DNA of 64,000 bases from Methyloceanibacter methanicus (GTDB lineage: Bacteria; Pseudomonadota; Alphaproteobacteria; Rhizobiales; Methyloligellaceae): positions 248,001 to 312,000 of the forward strand of contig NZ_LPWG01000012.1 in assembly GCF_001723285.1 (NCBI RefSeq), in the 5' to 3' direction. The notes under the pieces were generated by a model. It was not told the origin of the DNA. It saw nothing but the letters and a program-made list of their open reading frames with translations, and made no database searches. Below are positions 8,413 through 18,968 of this stretch, piece by piece (positions within the stretch are counted from its first letter, which is position 1; every line of letters begins with the position of its first letter). The position numbers and the translations under genes are program-made.

Positions 8413-8742
8413 ACCGGGCTGGACTTATTAGCGCACATCGCGCCCGTGTCCAGCGTCTCGTTGGTTTTTTGCATACACCCGCGTGAATTAACCGGAGGTA
8501 AGTCCGAGACCCACAAGGCGTCCGGTCGCGAGACTTCGTGGCGCCTCCAGGCAAGGGAAGGGGCGGCGAGCCGCGTCGGCCAGCCCAGTGGATACGGGAA
8601 AAGTAGGACAAAAAATGACAGGGCGCGCGGCACATGGCCACTGTTGCGGTGATCCCACAGTGTATTGAGTTTTTTACGGAAATACGGAGGGACGGACCCT
8701 TGGTGGCTATCTTTTGACGTTTCGATTGCTCTATTGTGAGGC
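8413..8742. other. 330-bp intergenic region before the TolC-like gene
   Basis: I see no gene here. The stretch must hold the promoter of the tRNA-Cys gene (leftward) and of the outer-membrane efflux gene (rightward). T-rich tracts occur at about 8463 and 8671, but I cannot assign a terminator or a promoter with confidence. Confidence 0.4.
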
Positions 8743-10263
8743 GTGGCGACGGTCGGGGCTCCGTTGACCGTTGGGAGATCCAATAGAGTGCTTGGTGTGC
8801 AGGGCAGGTGTCAGTCGTTGTGCCGCGCGGCGCGTTCGTCGCGCCGCCGCATGGTTGCGCTCGGAGTCGGGCTCCTGGTGGGCGCGTTCTCGGGTCTTGC
8901 GCCGACTTCCGCGTCTTCCGAGACCCTCGAGCAGGCGCTGGCCGATGCGTATCTCCTCAATCCGCGCCTCAATGCCGAACGGGCGCGCCTGCGTGCCATC
9001 GACGAACAGGTCGCGCTGGCCAAGTCCGGGCTGCGACCGACCATCACCGGGACCGGTGAAGCCGCGTACGTCAATCAGAACAGTAACTTCGCGGGGGCGT
9101 CGACGTCCTTGTCCGCGCTGGGCGGAGGGCTCACCTCCGACGGCGTGAGCCATCCCCACGGCTATGCCGTCACCCTGTCGCAACTGCTGTTCGGCGGCTT
9201 TCAGAACCTGAATGCGGTGCGCGAGGCCAAGTCCTTGGTGCAGGCCCAGCGCGAGGCGCTCCGTCAGGTGGAGCAGGTCGTGCTCCTCGACGCGGCGACC
9301 GCCTATGTGAACGTGGTGCGCGACCAGGCCGTGGTGCGCCTGCGCGAGAACGACGTGCGCGTGCTGACCGAGCAGTTGAAGGCGACCCGGGACCGGTTCG
9401 ATGTCGGCGAGGTGACGCGGACCGACGTGGCCCAAGCCGAGGCGCGGCGATCCGAAGCGCTCGCGACCCTGGCGGGAGCCCAGGCCAACCTCAAGAGCAG
9501 CCGGGCGACATACGAGCAGGTTGTCGGCCATCCGCCGGGCACCCTGCAGGCGCCCCCGTCCATCCGTCATCTCCTGCCGAATTCCTTGGATGTGGCCATG
9601 ACGCTCGGGGACGGCGAAAACCCCACCATTCTCGCAGCCGTCTACAACGAGGAGTCCTCGCTCTACGCGGTCGAGCGGATCATGGGCGAAATGCTGCCCC
9701 AGGTTTCGCTCCAAGCGCAGTACGAGAAGGCCTTCGATCAAAGTTCGTCGATCGCGGACGTGGAGACCACCTCGGTCACCGGCCGGGTCAGCGTTCCGCT
9801 CTACCAGGGCGGCAGCGTCTCTGCGCGGGTTCGTCAGGCCAAGGAGACCAACACCCAGCTGAAGCGCGAGGTCGAGGACGCCCGGCTCCGGGTCCATGCG
9901 GACGTCATTGCCAACTGGGGGATCCTGCAGTCGTCGGGTCCGGCGATCCGGTCCGCCGAGTCCGCCGTTTCGGCCAACAAGATCGCCCTGACCGGCGTCC
10001 GCGAGGAGGAAAAGGTCGGGCAGCGCACCACGCTGGATGTCCTGGATGCGCAGCGGGAGCTTCTGAATTCCCAGATCGGGCTCGTCTCGGCCCTGCGCGA
10101 CAGGGTTGTCGCCGAGTATTCGCTATACTCCGCGATCGGCCGCATGGATGCGCAAACGCTCGGTCTGTCAGTGCCGTATTATGATCCATTCGAGCATTAC
10201 GAGATCGTCAAGAACAAGCTTTTTGGCCTAAAACCGCCAGAACCGCCGCTTGCGGACAACTGA
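8743..10263 (+). CDS. tolC: TolC-family outer membrane efflux protein
   Basis: The 506-residue product has a cationic N-region and hydrophobic signal (RRRMVALGVGLLVGAFSGL) followed by SETLEQALADAYLLNPRLNA, the classic TolC opening. Two repeats of long amphipathic helices follow, as needed for the periplasmic tunnel of the trimer; KSGLRPTITGTGEAAY and SVPLYQGGSVSARVRQAKET are the strand regions that form the outer membrane barrel. It works as the exit duct for type I secretion or multidrug pumps. No inner-membrane partner lies beside it, so it is probably shared by several systems. The GTG at 8743 is used; an ATG at 8851 would leave a shorter signal peptide. Confidence 0.9.
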   Translation: MATVGAPLTVGRSNRVLGVQGRCQSLCRAARSSRRRMVALGVGLLVGAFSGLAPTSASSETLEQALADAYLLNPRLNAERARLRAIDEQVALAKSGLRPTITGTGEAAYVNQNSNFAGASTSLSALGGGLTSDGVSHPHGYAVTLSQLLFGGFQNLNAVREAKSLVQAQREALRQVEQVVLLDAATAYVNVVRDQAVVRLRENDVRVLTEQLKATRDRFDVGEVTRTDVAQAEARRSEALATLAGAQANLKSSRATYEQVVGHPPGTLQAPPSIRHLLPNSLDVAMTLGDGENPTILAAVYNEESSLYAVERIMGEMLPQVSLQAQYEKAFDQSSSIADVETTSVTGRVSVPLYQGGSVSARVRQAKETNTQLKREVEDARLRVHADVIANWGILQSSGPAIRSAESAVSANKIALTGVREEEKVGQRTTLDVLDAQRELLNSQIGLVSALRDRVVAEYSLYSAIGRMDAQTLGLSVPYYDPFEHYEIVKNKLFGLKPPEPPLADN

Positions 10264-10415
10264 ACCATTCCCAATCCGTCACGTTAACTATAGGCGTCAA
10301 TCTCCGAGCCAATCGGAGACTTGGCTATTAGCATTGTGTTAAGTTATTGATTGAAATTGGTCCTGGCTGAGTTCGCCGGGCCCCGTCAGTTTGAGAAGCG
10401 GCAAGGGAACACGTA

Positions 10416-11686
10416 ATGAGCAGCACCGAGCGCGCTCCTGAGCCGACGATGGAAGATATTCTGGCCTCCATCCGTCGGATCATCACAGACGATGAAACAG
10501 GCAAGGCCCCGGCCGACAAATCGGCCGCCACGGCCCAATCTGAAGACGAGGGACTTGAGGGCGAAGCCGATAACCAGATTATCGACGACATCGCGCGCGT
10601 CCTGAGTTCCGGCGGCGACGCCCCGGCCAACGAGGACGAGGAGATCATGGATCTCACCGGCGAGCTTGGCGGGCTCGAGCTGGTCGAGGACGACGAGCCC
10701 GAGGAACTTCTCGAGACCGCCGAGGTCCTGGATACGGCCCCCGAATTCGTCGACGAGACCGAAGATCTGCTGGAGCTCGGCGACATCCAGCCAGACGATC
10801 TCATGTCGGACGATTTCATGCCGGACGTCGAAGTCACCGAAACTTTTGAAGTCGTCGAGACGGTCGAAGTCGCCGAAATTGCCGAGCCGGTCGAGGCGGA
10901 ACCTCAGGTTGAGGCGTTTGCCGTACCGGAGATGCCGCCCGTGCCCGAGATGCCGCCCGTGCCGGCACCGGAGCCGGTTATGCAGGCCGAGCCGGAAGCG
11001 CCCAAGCTGTCCGCCAGCGAAGAGGCGGCAAGCGCACTCGAGCGGGCCATCGCCGCGTGAAGGCCGGGCAGTCGCCGTCGGCCGCTCCGGCACCGGCCCC
11101 GAGCTTCCAGGCCCCGGCCCCGAGTTTCGAGGCCCCCGCACAGGCCGTGCTGAGCCCCGAAGCGCCTGAGGCCGAGGCTGTCGAGACGCCGACCGGCGTT
11201 ATTCCGCTGCCCACCGATATCCCGATGGCGGTTCCCATGAGCGCGCAGACGGCGGAAGCCGAAACCCATCTGGATCCTGAAGCCGATGCCGCGCTGGATT
11301 TGCCGCTGGCCTCCGAGGGCGAATTCGCGCCGGAGGGCTTCGAGCCCGAAACCGGGGACGAGCTGGTTCTGACCGAGACCGAGGACACGATGGTTCTCGA
11401 GGAGGCCGAGCCCGAGAGCGTGCCGTTCTGGCCGCCGCAGGACACCGCCGTGCCGCCGGCCGAGCCGGCACCGATGTTCACGCCGCCCGTACCGGAAACG
11501 GCGCCCGAGCCCGTCGTCGCCGTGACCAATGGCGTCGCGTCGCACGAGACGCCGGGGTCCAAGTCGCTCGAGGACAGCATCAAGGAGATGCTTCGCCCGA
11601 TGCTGCGCGAATGGCTGAACGAGAACATGCCGCGCATGATCCGCGAGGAACTCGATTCGGACGCTGCGCAACACGGCCAAGACTGA
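10416..11686 (+). CDS. popZ: PopZ-like polar organising protein (DUF2497), one frame break
   Basis: The N-terminus (ATG 10416, MSSTERAPEPTMEDILASIR then RIITDD) and the C-terminus (SLEDSIKEMLRPMLREWLNE, NMPRMIREEL) are the two conserved parts of PopZ, the matrix protein that anchors the chromosome origin at the pole. Between them lies a long acidic, proline-rich linker with runs of VPEMPPVPEMPPV and EAPEAEAVETP, also typical. The frame breaks near 11058: the first part ends ALERAIAA and the second opens at once with KAGQSPSAAPAP, so one missing base explains it. Expected to act as a self-assembling pole scaffold; the valS gene downstream is the usual neighbour in this order. Confidence 0.85.
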
Positions 11687-11730
11687 GCGACGCGGCCAAG
11701 ACTGAACGCTGCGGCCAAGACTGAACGCTG
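11674..11730. repeat. Three tandem copies of a 19-bp unit
   Basis: The unit CGGCCAAGACTGAACGCTG occurs at 11693-11711 and 11712-11730, with a first copy at 11674-11692 differing at a few end positions. The PopZ stop codon lies inside the first copy. The unit length is not a multiple of three. Confidence 0.9.
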
Positions 11731-11918
11731 CGCGCAGGATTGGATCGCGGGGACGAGCGAACCGCGATTGAATCGGGGCAGACCGCCGCGTCTGCACAGA
11801 CGATCATTGACAGCATGGAAGTCGCGGTCGTAGGACGCGCAGGCGCAAGTTTTCGCCCGGCACCACCTCGCTGGGCGGTTCTCTCAAGGCCCACGTATCC
11901 AGGCGTTCACGACTGTTC

Positions 11919-14653
11919 ATGCTCGACAAGACCTACCAACCGAAGAACTTCGAAGGCTCCGTTTATCAAGCTTGGGAACGCGCGCGCGCTTTCGCCGCGG
12001 GCCGGGGCGACCGTGAGGGGGCACGGCCGTTTGCCGTCGTCATCCCGCCGCCGAACGTCACCGGTTCGCTTCACATGGGGCACGCGCTCAACAACACGCT
12101 GCAGGATGTCCTGGTGCGTTTCGAGCGCATGCGGGGCCGCGACGTGTTGTGCCAGCCGGGCACCGACCATGCGGGCATCGCCACGCAGATGGTCGTCGAA
12201 CGCCAGCTCATGGAGCGGCAGGAGCCCAATCGGCGGGCCCTGGGCCGCAAGAAATTCATCGACCGCATCTGGCAGTGGAAGGAAGAGTCCGGCAACACGA
12301 TCATCGGCCAGCTCAAACGCCTCGGCTGTTCGTGCGACTGGTCGCGCCAGCGCTTCACCATGGACGAAGGTCTGTCCAGGGCAGTCCGTAAGGTTTTCGT
12401 GGAGCTCCATCGCGCCGGATTGATCTACAAAGACAAGCGACTGGTGAATTGGGACCCGCAACTGCTCACCGCGATCTCCGATCTCGAGGTCGAGCAGGTC
12501 GAGAGCAAGGGCCATCTGTGGCATCTGCGTTACCCGATCGAGGGCGTCACCTTCGATCCGGACGATGCCTCGACCTTCATCGTCGTCGCGACCACGCGGC
12601 CCGAGACCATGCTGGGCGATACGGCCGTCGCGGTTCACCCCGACGACGAGCGCTACAAGCACCTGGTCGGCAAGAACGTGATCTTGCCGATCGTCGGCCG
12701 GCGCATTCCGATCGTCGCGGACGAGTATTCCGACCCCGAGAAGGGGTCCGGCGCGGTGAAGATCACGCCCGCCCACGACTTCAACGACTTCGAGGTGGGC
12801 AAGCGTCATGGCCTGCCCATGATCAGCGTGCTCAGCAAGGACGCGCGGCTCGATATCGGGCCGGAGAGCGATTTCATGCAAGGCGTTGAGATGACGCCTC
12901 AGCTTGAAGTGAAGGTCCTCGAGTGGAACGGCGTGTTCCGCTTCGCCGCGCGCACCATGATCGTCGAGTGCATGGAGAACAACGGCTATCTCGAGAAGAT
13001 CGAGCCGCACGTCCATGCGGTGCCGCACGGTGACCGTTCGGGCGCGGTGATCGAGCCTTTCCTGACCGACCAGTGGTACGTGGACGCGGCGACGCTCGCC
13101 AAGCCCGCCATCGAGGCGGTCCGGAGCGGGCGGACCACCTTCGCGCCAAAGAATTGGGAGGCCACCTATTTCCACTGGATGGAGAACATCCAGCCCTGGT
13201 GCATCTCGCGGCAGCTCTGGTGGGGGCACCAGATCCCGGCCTGGTACGGGTCGGACGGCGAGGTCTTCGTTGCCGAAACCGAATCCGATGCCAAGGCCTT
13301 GGCCAAGGAACATTACGGCAAGGATGAACCGCTCACGCGCGACGAGGACGTGCTCGACACGTGGTTCTCCTCGGCGCTGTGGCCGTTCTCGACGCTCGGC
13401 TGGCCCGACGAGACGCCGGAGCTGGCCCGCTATTACCCGACCGATGTGCTCGTCACCGGGTTCGACATCATCTTCTTCTGGATCGCCAGGATGATGATGA
13501 TGGGCCTGCATTTCATGGACGAGGTGCCGTTCCGCGACATCTACATCCATGCGCTGGTCCGGGACGAGAAGGGCCAGAAGATGTCGAAGTCGAAGGGGAA
13601 CGTCATCGATCCCCTCGAACTGATCGATGCCTACGGTGCCGACGCTTTACGCTTCACGCTCGCGGCCATGGCCGCGCAAGGGCGGGACATCAAACTGTCC
13701 GGCGCGCGGGTCGAGGGCTATCGCAATTTCGCGACCAAGCTGTGGAACGCCTCGCGGTTCGCCATGATGAACGACTGCATCCCGGTTTCAGGCTTCGATC
13801 CCAAGAGCGCGCGGACGACGCTGAACCGCTGGATCGGCGGCGAGCTGGAACGGACCGTCGCCGCCGTCACCGAGGCCCTCGAGGGCTTCCGGTTCAACGA
13901 CGCCGCGGGCGCCATCTACCACTTCATCTGGCACATCTACTGCGATTGGTATCTCGAACTCAGCAAGCCGGTCTTTGCCGGCGAGGACGAGGCAGCCAAG
14001 ACCGAGACCCGGGCCATGGCGGCCTACGTTCTCGACAAGGGGCTGCAGCTCCTGCACCCGTTCATGCCCTTCGTCACCGAAGAGCTTTGGGAGAAGCGCG
14101 CGCCCGAAGGAGAGCGCCGCGAGAGCCTCTTGATGCTCACCGAGTGGCCAACCCATCAGGGTCTTCAGGACGCAAGCGCCGATGCGGAGATCGGGTGGCT
14201 GATCCGCTTCGTCACCGACGTTCGCTCGGTCCGGGCGGAAATGAACGTGCCCGCAGGCGCCAAGGTGCCGCTGGTGATCGCGGGCGCGGCGACACGACCA
14301 AGGCCCGCGTTGCTGCCCATCTGGGACACGCTGTCGCGGCTCGCCCGGATCGAGACCATCGATTTTGCCGAGACGCCGCCGGCTGGCTCGGTGCAGATCG
14401 TCCTGGACGAAGCCACGATCGCCTTGCCGCTCCAGGGGGTGATCGACATCGATGCGGAGGCAAACCGCCTGAAGCGCGAGATCGACAAGGTGGGCGCCGA
14501 GATCACGCAGATCGACGCCAAACTCGCCAACGACAAATTTGTGTCCCGGGCGCACAGCACGTGGTCGAAGAGCAACGCGAGCGCAAGGCCGATGCGGAGG
14601 CGACCGCCGTCAAGCTGGAACAGGCGCTGAGGCGGCTGGAAGCGGTGCTCTAG
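11919..14653 (+). CDS. valS: Valyl-tRNA synthetase
   Basis: Class I synthetase that attaches valine to tRNA-Val. The HIGH-type motif is in PPPNVTGSLHMGHALNN, the editing (CP1) region contains TTRPETMLGDTAVAVHPDD, and the KMSKS loop is KMSKSKGNVIDP. The main frame stops at 14630 with an unrelated tail (HSTWSKSNASARP); the frame shifted by one base carries the expected C-terminal coiled coil, HVVEEQRERKADAEATAVKL then EQALRRLEAVL, to a stop at 14653. So one base seems lost near 14549. Because the enzyme is essential, I take this as a sequence error or tolerated tail change. About 910 residues, normal for the family. Confidence 0.95.
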
Positions 14654-14971
14654 GGGCTGAGACGCTGTTCTGCCGGGCACTGCAGGTCGGATACCATCGA
14701 CGGGAGGCTTGTTTCGGGGCCGCCGTCGATAGGCAGGAGACGCCGAAACCGGCGAATATCCTCGACTGTAGCTGATTTACAACAAAGCCAAGACGTTGCG
14801 CCTCGTTTGCGCCATAAAACTTTGTGAAATCGAAACCAGTACAGTGGATCATTGGTCCTGTAAGACACTCGCAAAGATAAGGCGAGGGGGGCGGACCAGG
14901 GAGCGACTGGCTGACACGCTGGGCTGAGACGGAACACCGTCAGCGCGGCCACTGTTGGCCGGCATGGGTAG
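14654..14971. other. 318-bp intergenic region between valS and ilvD
   Basis: I find no convincing gene. The region must hold the ilvD promoter. It includes an AT-richer segment around 14770-14830, but I see no clear leader peptide or attenuator such as control some branched-chain amino acid genes. Confidence 0.4.
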
Positions 14972-16696
14972 ATGGACGCAAAGACGTTCGATAAATCCCG
15001 TTTGCCAAGTAGGCATGTAACGGAAGGGCCGTCCCGGGCCCCGCATCGCTCGTATTATTACGCGATGGGGTTGACGCGCGGCCAGATTCACCAGCCCTTC
15101 GTGGGCGTCGCCACGTGCTGGAACGAGGCCGCGCCGTGCAATATCGCCCTCATGCGCCAGGCGCAGGCGGTGAAGCAGGGCGTCGTGGCCAAGGACGGCA
15201 CGCCGCGCGAGTTCTGCACCATCACGGTCACCGACGGCATCGCCATGGGGCATCAGGGCATGAAGTCCTCGCTGCCGTCGCGCGAAGTGATTGCCGACAG
15301 CGTCGAGCTCACGATGCGCGGACATTGCTACGACGCGCTGGTCGGTCTTGCGGGCTGCGACAAATCCCTGCCGGGCATGATGATGGCCATGTGCCGCCTC
15401 AATGTCCCATCGATCTTCATCTATGGCGGGTCGATCCTGCCCGGCACGTTCCGGGGACGTCCCGTCACGGTCCAGGATCTGTTCGAAGCCGTCGGCCAAT
15501 ATTCGGTCGGCAACATGTCGAGCAAGGATCTGGACGAGCTGGAGCAGGTGGCGTGCCCGTCCGCGGGCGCATGCGGCGCGCAGTTCACCGCCAACACCAT
15601 GGCCACCGTGTCCGAGGCCATCGGCCTTGCGCTGCCGTATTCGGCCGGGGCACCCGCGCCCTACGAAATCCGCGACCGGTTCTGCATGACGGCGGGCGAG
15701 AAGGTCATGGACCTTCTTGCGCTCAATATCCGCCCGCGCGACATCGTTACGCGCCGTTCTCTCGAGAATGCCGCGGCCGTCGTCGCGGCGTCCGGCGGCT
15801 CGACCAACGCGGCGCTGCATCTGCCGGCCATCGCCCATGAATGCGGCATCCCGTTCGACCTTTTCGATGTCGCCGAGATTTTCAAGAAGACGCCCTATAT
15901 CGCGGACTTGAAGCCGGGCGCCCGTTATGTCGCCAAGGATCTGTTCGAGGCTGGCGGCGTGCCGCTTCTGATGAAGACGCTTCTGGACCACGGCTATCTG
16001 CACGGCGACTGCATAACCGTCACGGGACGGACGATCGCCGAAAATCTTTCCAAGGTCGAATGGAACCCAGACCAGGACGTTGTGCGTTCTGCTGATACCC
16101 CGATCACACCGACAGGCGGCGTGGTGGGGTTGAAGGGATCGCTGGCGCCCGATGGCGCCATCGTCAAGATCGCAGGACTGGCCAATCTGAAGTTCCGCGG
16201 ACCCGCCCGGTGCTTCAATAGCGAGGAAGAAGCGTTCGCTGCCGTGAGTGCCAAACGATATAACGAGGGCGAAGTCATCGTCATCCGCTACGAGGGACCG
16301 AAAGGCGGCCCCGGCATGCGCGAGATGTTGTCGACGACCGCCGCACTCTACGGCCAGGGCATGGGCGACAAGGTTGCGCTCATCACAGACGGCCGCTTCT
16401 CCGGCGCCACGCGCGGTTTTTGCGTCGGCCATGTAGGCCCCGAAGCGGCGGTCTGCGGTCCGATCGCTCTCGTGCGCGACGGGGACGTGATCGCGCTGGA
16501 CGCGGTCGAGGGCCGGATCGACCTGGAGGTCGACGAAGACGAGCTCGCGGCGCGCGCGGCGAACTGGACGCGGCCCGATCCGAATTTCAACAGCGGCTAT
16601 ATCTGGAAATACGCGCAGCAGGTCGGCGCGGCACGCGAAGGCGCGGTGACCCATCCGGGCGGCGCGGCGGAAGGGAAGTGCTATGCCGATATTTAG
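14972..16696 (+). CDS. ilvD: Dihydroxy-acid dehydratase
   Basis: Catalyses dehydration of 2,3-dihydroxy-isovalerate and -methylvalerate to the 2-keto acids of valine and isoleucine synthesis. The 574-residue protein shows the Fe-S and Mg binding signatures: [25 protein letters not shown] and [16 protein letters not shown], plus the C-terminal [12 protein letters not shown] and [20 protein letters not shown]. All three cluster-ligand cysteines are visible. The start [20 protein letters not shown] matches relatives, although the ribosome binding site is weak. It overlaps the next gene by 14 bp. Confidence 0.97.
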   Translation: MDAKTFDKSRLPSRHVTEGPSRAPHRSYYYAMGLTRGQIHQPFVGVATCWNEAAPCNIALMRQAQAVKQGVVAKDGTPREFCTITVTDGIAMGHQGMKSSLPSREVIADSVELTMRGHCYDALVGLAGCDKSLPGMMMAMCRLNVPSIFIYGGSILPGTFRGRPVTVQDLFEAVGQYSVGNMSSKDLDELEQVACPSAGACGAQFTANTMATVSEAIGLALPYSAGAPAPYEIRDRFCMTAGEKVMDLLALNIRPRDIVTRRSLENAAAVVAASGGSTNAALHLPAIAHECGIPFDLFDVAEIFKKTPYIADLKPGARYVAKDLFEAGGVPLLMKTLLDHGYLHGDCITVTGRTIAENLSKVEWNPDQDVVRSADTPITPTGGVVGLKGSLAPDGAIVKIAGLANLKFRGPARCFNSEEEAFAAVSAKRYNEGEVIVIRYEGPKGGPGMREMLSTTAALYGQGMGDKVALITDGRFSGATRGFCVGHVGPEAAVCGPIALVRDGDVIALDAVEGRIDLEVDEDELAARAANWTRPDPNFNSGYIWKYAQQVGAAREGAVTHPGGAAEGKCYADI

Positions 16697-17755
16697 CGCA
16701 TCCCAGATCGGTGGCGCCCTGGCCGCCTTTATCGTTCTGGCGCCCGCGGGCGCAGCAGCACGGATACGCCGCCGCCTTACACGTCGGCCACGGAGGCCTA
16801 TCGCCAAGGCGTCAGCGCCATGGACGCGGGCCGTCCGGACGCCGCGCTTCGGGCGCTGCAATATGCGGCCGACCATGGCGTGCTCGGGGCGCAGCTCAAG
16901 CTCGCGCGGCTCTATGCCAAGGGCGGCGCCGTGCCGAAGGACCAGTCCAAGGCCTTCCAGTATTATCAGCACATTGCCGATCAGTATGCGGACGTTCCGA
17001 CGTCGAGCCCGATCGCGCGCTATGTGGGCGAGGCCTTTTGCGCCCTGGGACGGTTCTATGTCGAGGGGATCGCGGACATGCCGCTGCCCCCCGATCCTGC
17101 CTACGCGGCGGGGCTGCTGCGCCATGCGGGCGCCTATTTCGGCGATGCCGAAGCGCAGTACCGGCTCGGGCGGCTCTATCTGACCGGCACGGGCGTCGAG
17201 AAGAACCCGACCATTGCGGCGAACTGGCTGACCATGGCCGCGCGCAAGCAGCATGCGGGCGCGCAAGCCGTGCTGGGCGAGATGCTCTGGCGTGGCGACG
17301 GCATCGCGCAGCGGCAGGCGCAGGGCTTGGCTCTGCTCATGCTGGCGCGTCAGAATGCGCTTGGTTCGAGCGACGATGCCAAATGGATCGTCGAGAGCTA
17401 CGACAGGACGATCGCGATCGCGGAGCGCGTCACGGTGGCCGAAGCCGAAGCGCTGATGCCGGGGCTGGGCGGCCCGCGCGGCACGGCCACGGCGGTGAAC
17501 ATCCCGACTGCCCCCACGGCGACCCGCGCCGTTCCGGCAGCGCAGCAGCCTTCGCTGTCCGCGCGCTCCGGGCCGCGGCTCGGGCCGGTGGACTTGGTTC
17601 CGCCCGCCGCTATGGGGCTTTCCGCCGGCTTCAGTGCCTCGGAAACCGGCATGGGCGCCTCCAGTAGCGGGCAGGGGCTTCCTACGCGCTCCGCTGTCTC
17701 TTGCTTCCTGACTTGCCGAATTCCTCGAACGGGCTCTACAGGGCCAGGTCCATGA
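16683..17755 (+). CDS. Periplasmic Sel1-repeat protein, ExoR-like, one frame break
   Basis: ATG 16683 opens a signal peptide ([18 protein letters not shown]). Near 16762 the frame must shift by one base to reach [20 protein letters not shown] and a series of Sel1/TPR-like repeats: [59 protein letters not shown], and [17 protein letters not shown]. Repeat order and length resemble ExoR, the periplasmic brake on the ExoS-ChvI two-component system of Hyphomicrobiales, which also neighbours xthA in relatives. The last 50 residues are proline/serine rich and run into the convergent xthA. The ExoR label is by resemblance. Confidence 0.65.
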
Positions 17756-18518
17756 CCACGGGCACATGGTCCGAGGGCTTCTCCCAGCTGCGCGGCTCTG
17801 AGTCGATGTCGCAGGACACCAGCCTGTCCGCGGCCTGGGGCGAGAGCAGGAGATGGTCGATCCGGATCCCGTGGTTCTTCTGCCAGGCACCCGCCTGATA
17901 ATCCCAGAACGTGAACTGGTGCGGTTCGTCGTGGCAGGCGCGGAACGCGTCGGTGAGACCGAGATTGACGAGGCTCTGGAACTGCGCCCGCGTCTCCGGC
18001 CGGAAGAGAGCATCGTTGAGCCAGGCGGCCGGATCGTAGACGTCCTCCGGCGTCGGAATGACATTGTAGTCCCCGGCGACCACGAACGGCTCCTCATAGG
18101 TCAGGAGTTCCTTGACCCGCGCCTTGAGCCGCTCCATCCAGGCGAGTTTGTAGGGGAACTTGTCGGAGTCGATGGGATTGCCGTTCGGCAGGTAGATGTT
18201 CACCACGCGGACGACCCCCGACGGGACCGAGACCACGCCTTCGATATAGCGGGCCTGCACATCGTCGGGATCGCCGGGCAGGCCGCGGATCACCTCGTCG
18301 AACGGCAGTTTCGACAGAAGCGCCACGCCGTTGAACCCCTTCTGGCCATGGACGGCGACGTTGTAGCCGAGCTCTTCGAAAACCTCCGCGGGGAAGCCTT
18401 CGTCCATGCTCTTGATTTCTTGGAAACAGGCGATGTCGGGTGAGGCCGAACCGAGCCAAGTCCTGACCGTATCGAGACGGGCCTTGATGCCGTTGATGTT
18501 CCAGGTCGCGATTTTCAT
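17736..18518 (-). CDS. xthA: Exodeoxyribonuclease III (AP endonuclease)
   Basis: Cleaves DNA at abasic sites and degrades duplex 3' ends in base excision repair. The protein begins MKIATWNINGIKARLDTVRT and contains CFQEIKSMDEGFP (metal-binding E), VRVVNIYLPNGNP, VAGDYNVIPTPEDVYDP (D/N pair) and the C-terminal GIRIDHLLLS ... [10 protein letters not shown], so the complete endonuclease/exonuclease/phosphatase catalytic set is present. I use the ATG at 18518, where the family N-terminus begins, not the upstream one at 18542. It converges on the Sel1-repeat gene and is read in the same direction as erpA upstream. Confidence 0.96.
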   Translation of the reverse strand: MKIATWNINGIKARLDTVRTWLGSASPDIACFQEIKSMDEGFPAEVFEELGYNVAVHGQKGFNGVALLSKLPFDEVIRGLPGDPDDVQARYIEGVVSVPSGVVRVVNIYLPNGNPIDSDKFPYKLAWMERLKARVKELLTYEEPFVVAGDYNVIPTPEDVYDPAAWLNDALFRPETRAQFQSLVNLGLTDAFRACHDEPHQFTFWDYQAGAWQKNHGIRIDHLLLSPQAADRLVSCDIDSEPRSWEKPSDHVPVVMDLAL

Positions 18519-18585
18519 GCAGCCACATAGCCATGCCCGCATGGGCGGGGCAACCGGCTGCGCGCGGGGCCCGGCTAGTTTTGCA

Positions 18586-18918
18586 CTAGACCGAGAAGCT
18601 GGTCCCGCAGCCGCAGGACGCCGTGGCGTTGGGATTTGAGATCTTGAACTGGGCGCCGATCAGTTCGTCGATGAAATCGATCTCCGAGCCGGCGATGAAG
18701 GGGACCGAGGTCGGGTCGATGGCGACGGTCGCGCCGTCGCGCTCGATCAGCGTGTCGTCCGGCGCCGCGTTCTCGATCAGCTCGAAGCGGTACTGGAAGC
18801 CGGAACACCCGCCACCCTCGACGCTGACGCGGAACAGATGCGCGTTATCGTCCTCGCTCACGAGTTCCACGATGCGCTTGGCGGCGCTCTGGCTTATGGT
18901 GATAGACGGCTCGCTCAT
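18586..18918 (-). CDS. erpA: Iron-sulfur cluster insertion protein ErpA
   Basis: A-type carrier that hands Fe-S clusters to apoproteins. The 110-residue protein has the three family cysteines: C38 in EGGGCSGFQY and C102/C104 in the terminal SCGCGTSFSV. The glycine before F-S and the conserved FIDELIGAQFKISNPNA segment are also typical of ErpA rather than IscU. It sits 67 bp upstream of xthA on the same strand and is divergent from dgt with only 50 bp between them, which must hold both promoters. Confidence 0.93.
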   Translation of the reverse strand: MSEPSITISQSAAKRIVELVSEDDNAHLFRVSVEGGGCSGFQYRFELIENAAPDDTLIERDGATVAIDPTSVPFIAGSEIDFIDELIGAQFKISNPNATASCGCGTSFSV

Positions 18919-18968
18919 CTTCGGTTAGCCACTCCTTCGTGCACTAAAGATGCGAACGGCCAACGGCG

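Noticed and set aside
11907..13550. Long minus-strand frame opposite valS (also similar frames opposite trmFO at 38474-40636)
   Set aside because: Antisense shadows of conserved genes with biased, histidine/arginine-rich composition.
14849..18097. Very long open frame on the minus strand opposite ilvD and the Sel1-repeat gene
   Set aside because: Its translation is arginine/glycine-rich with no domains, and it lies antisense to the clearly conserved ilvD; a by-product of high GC.
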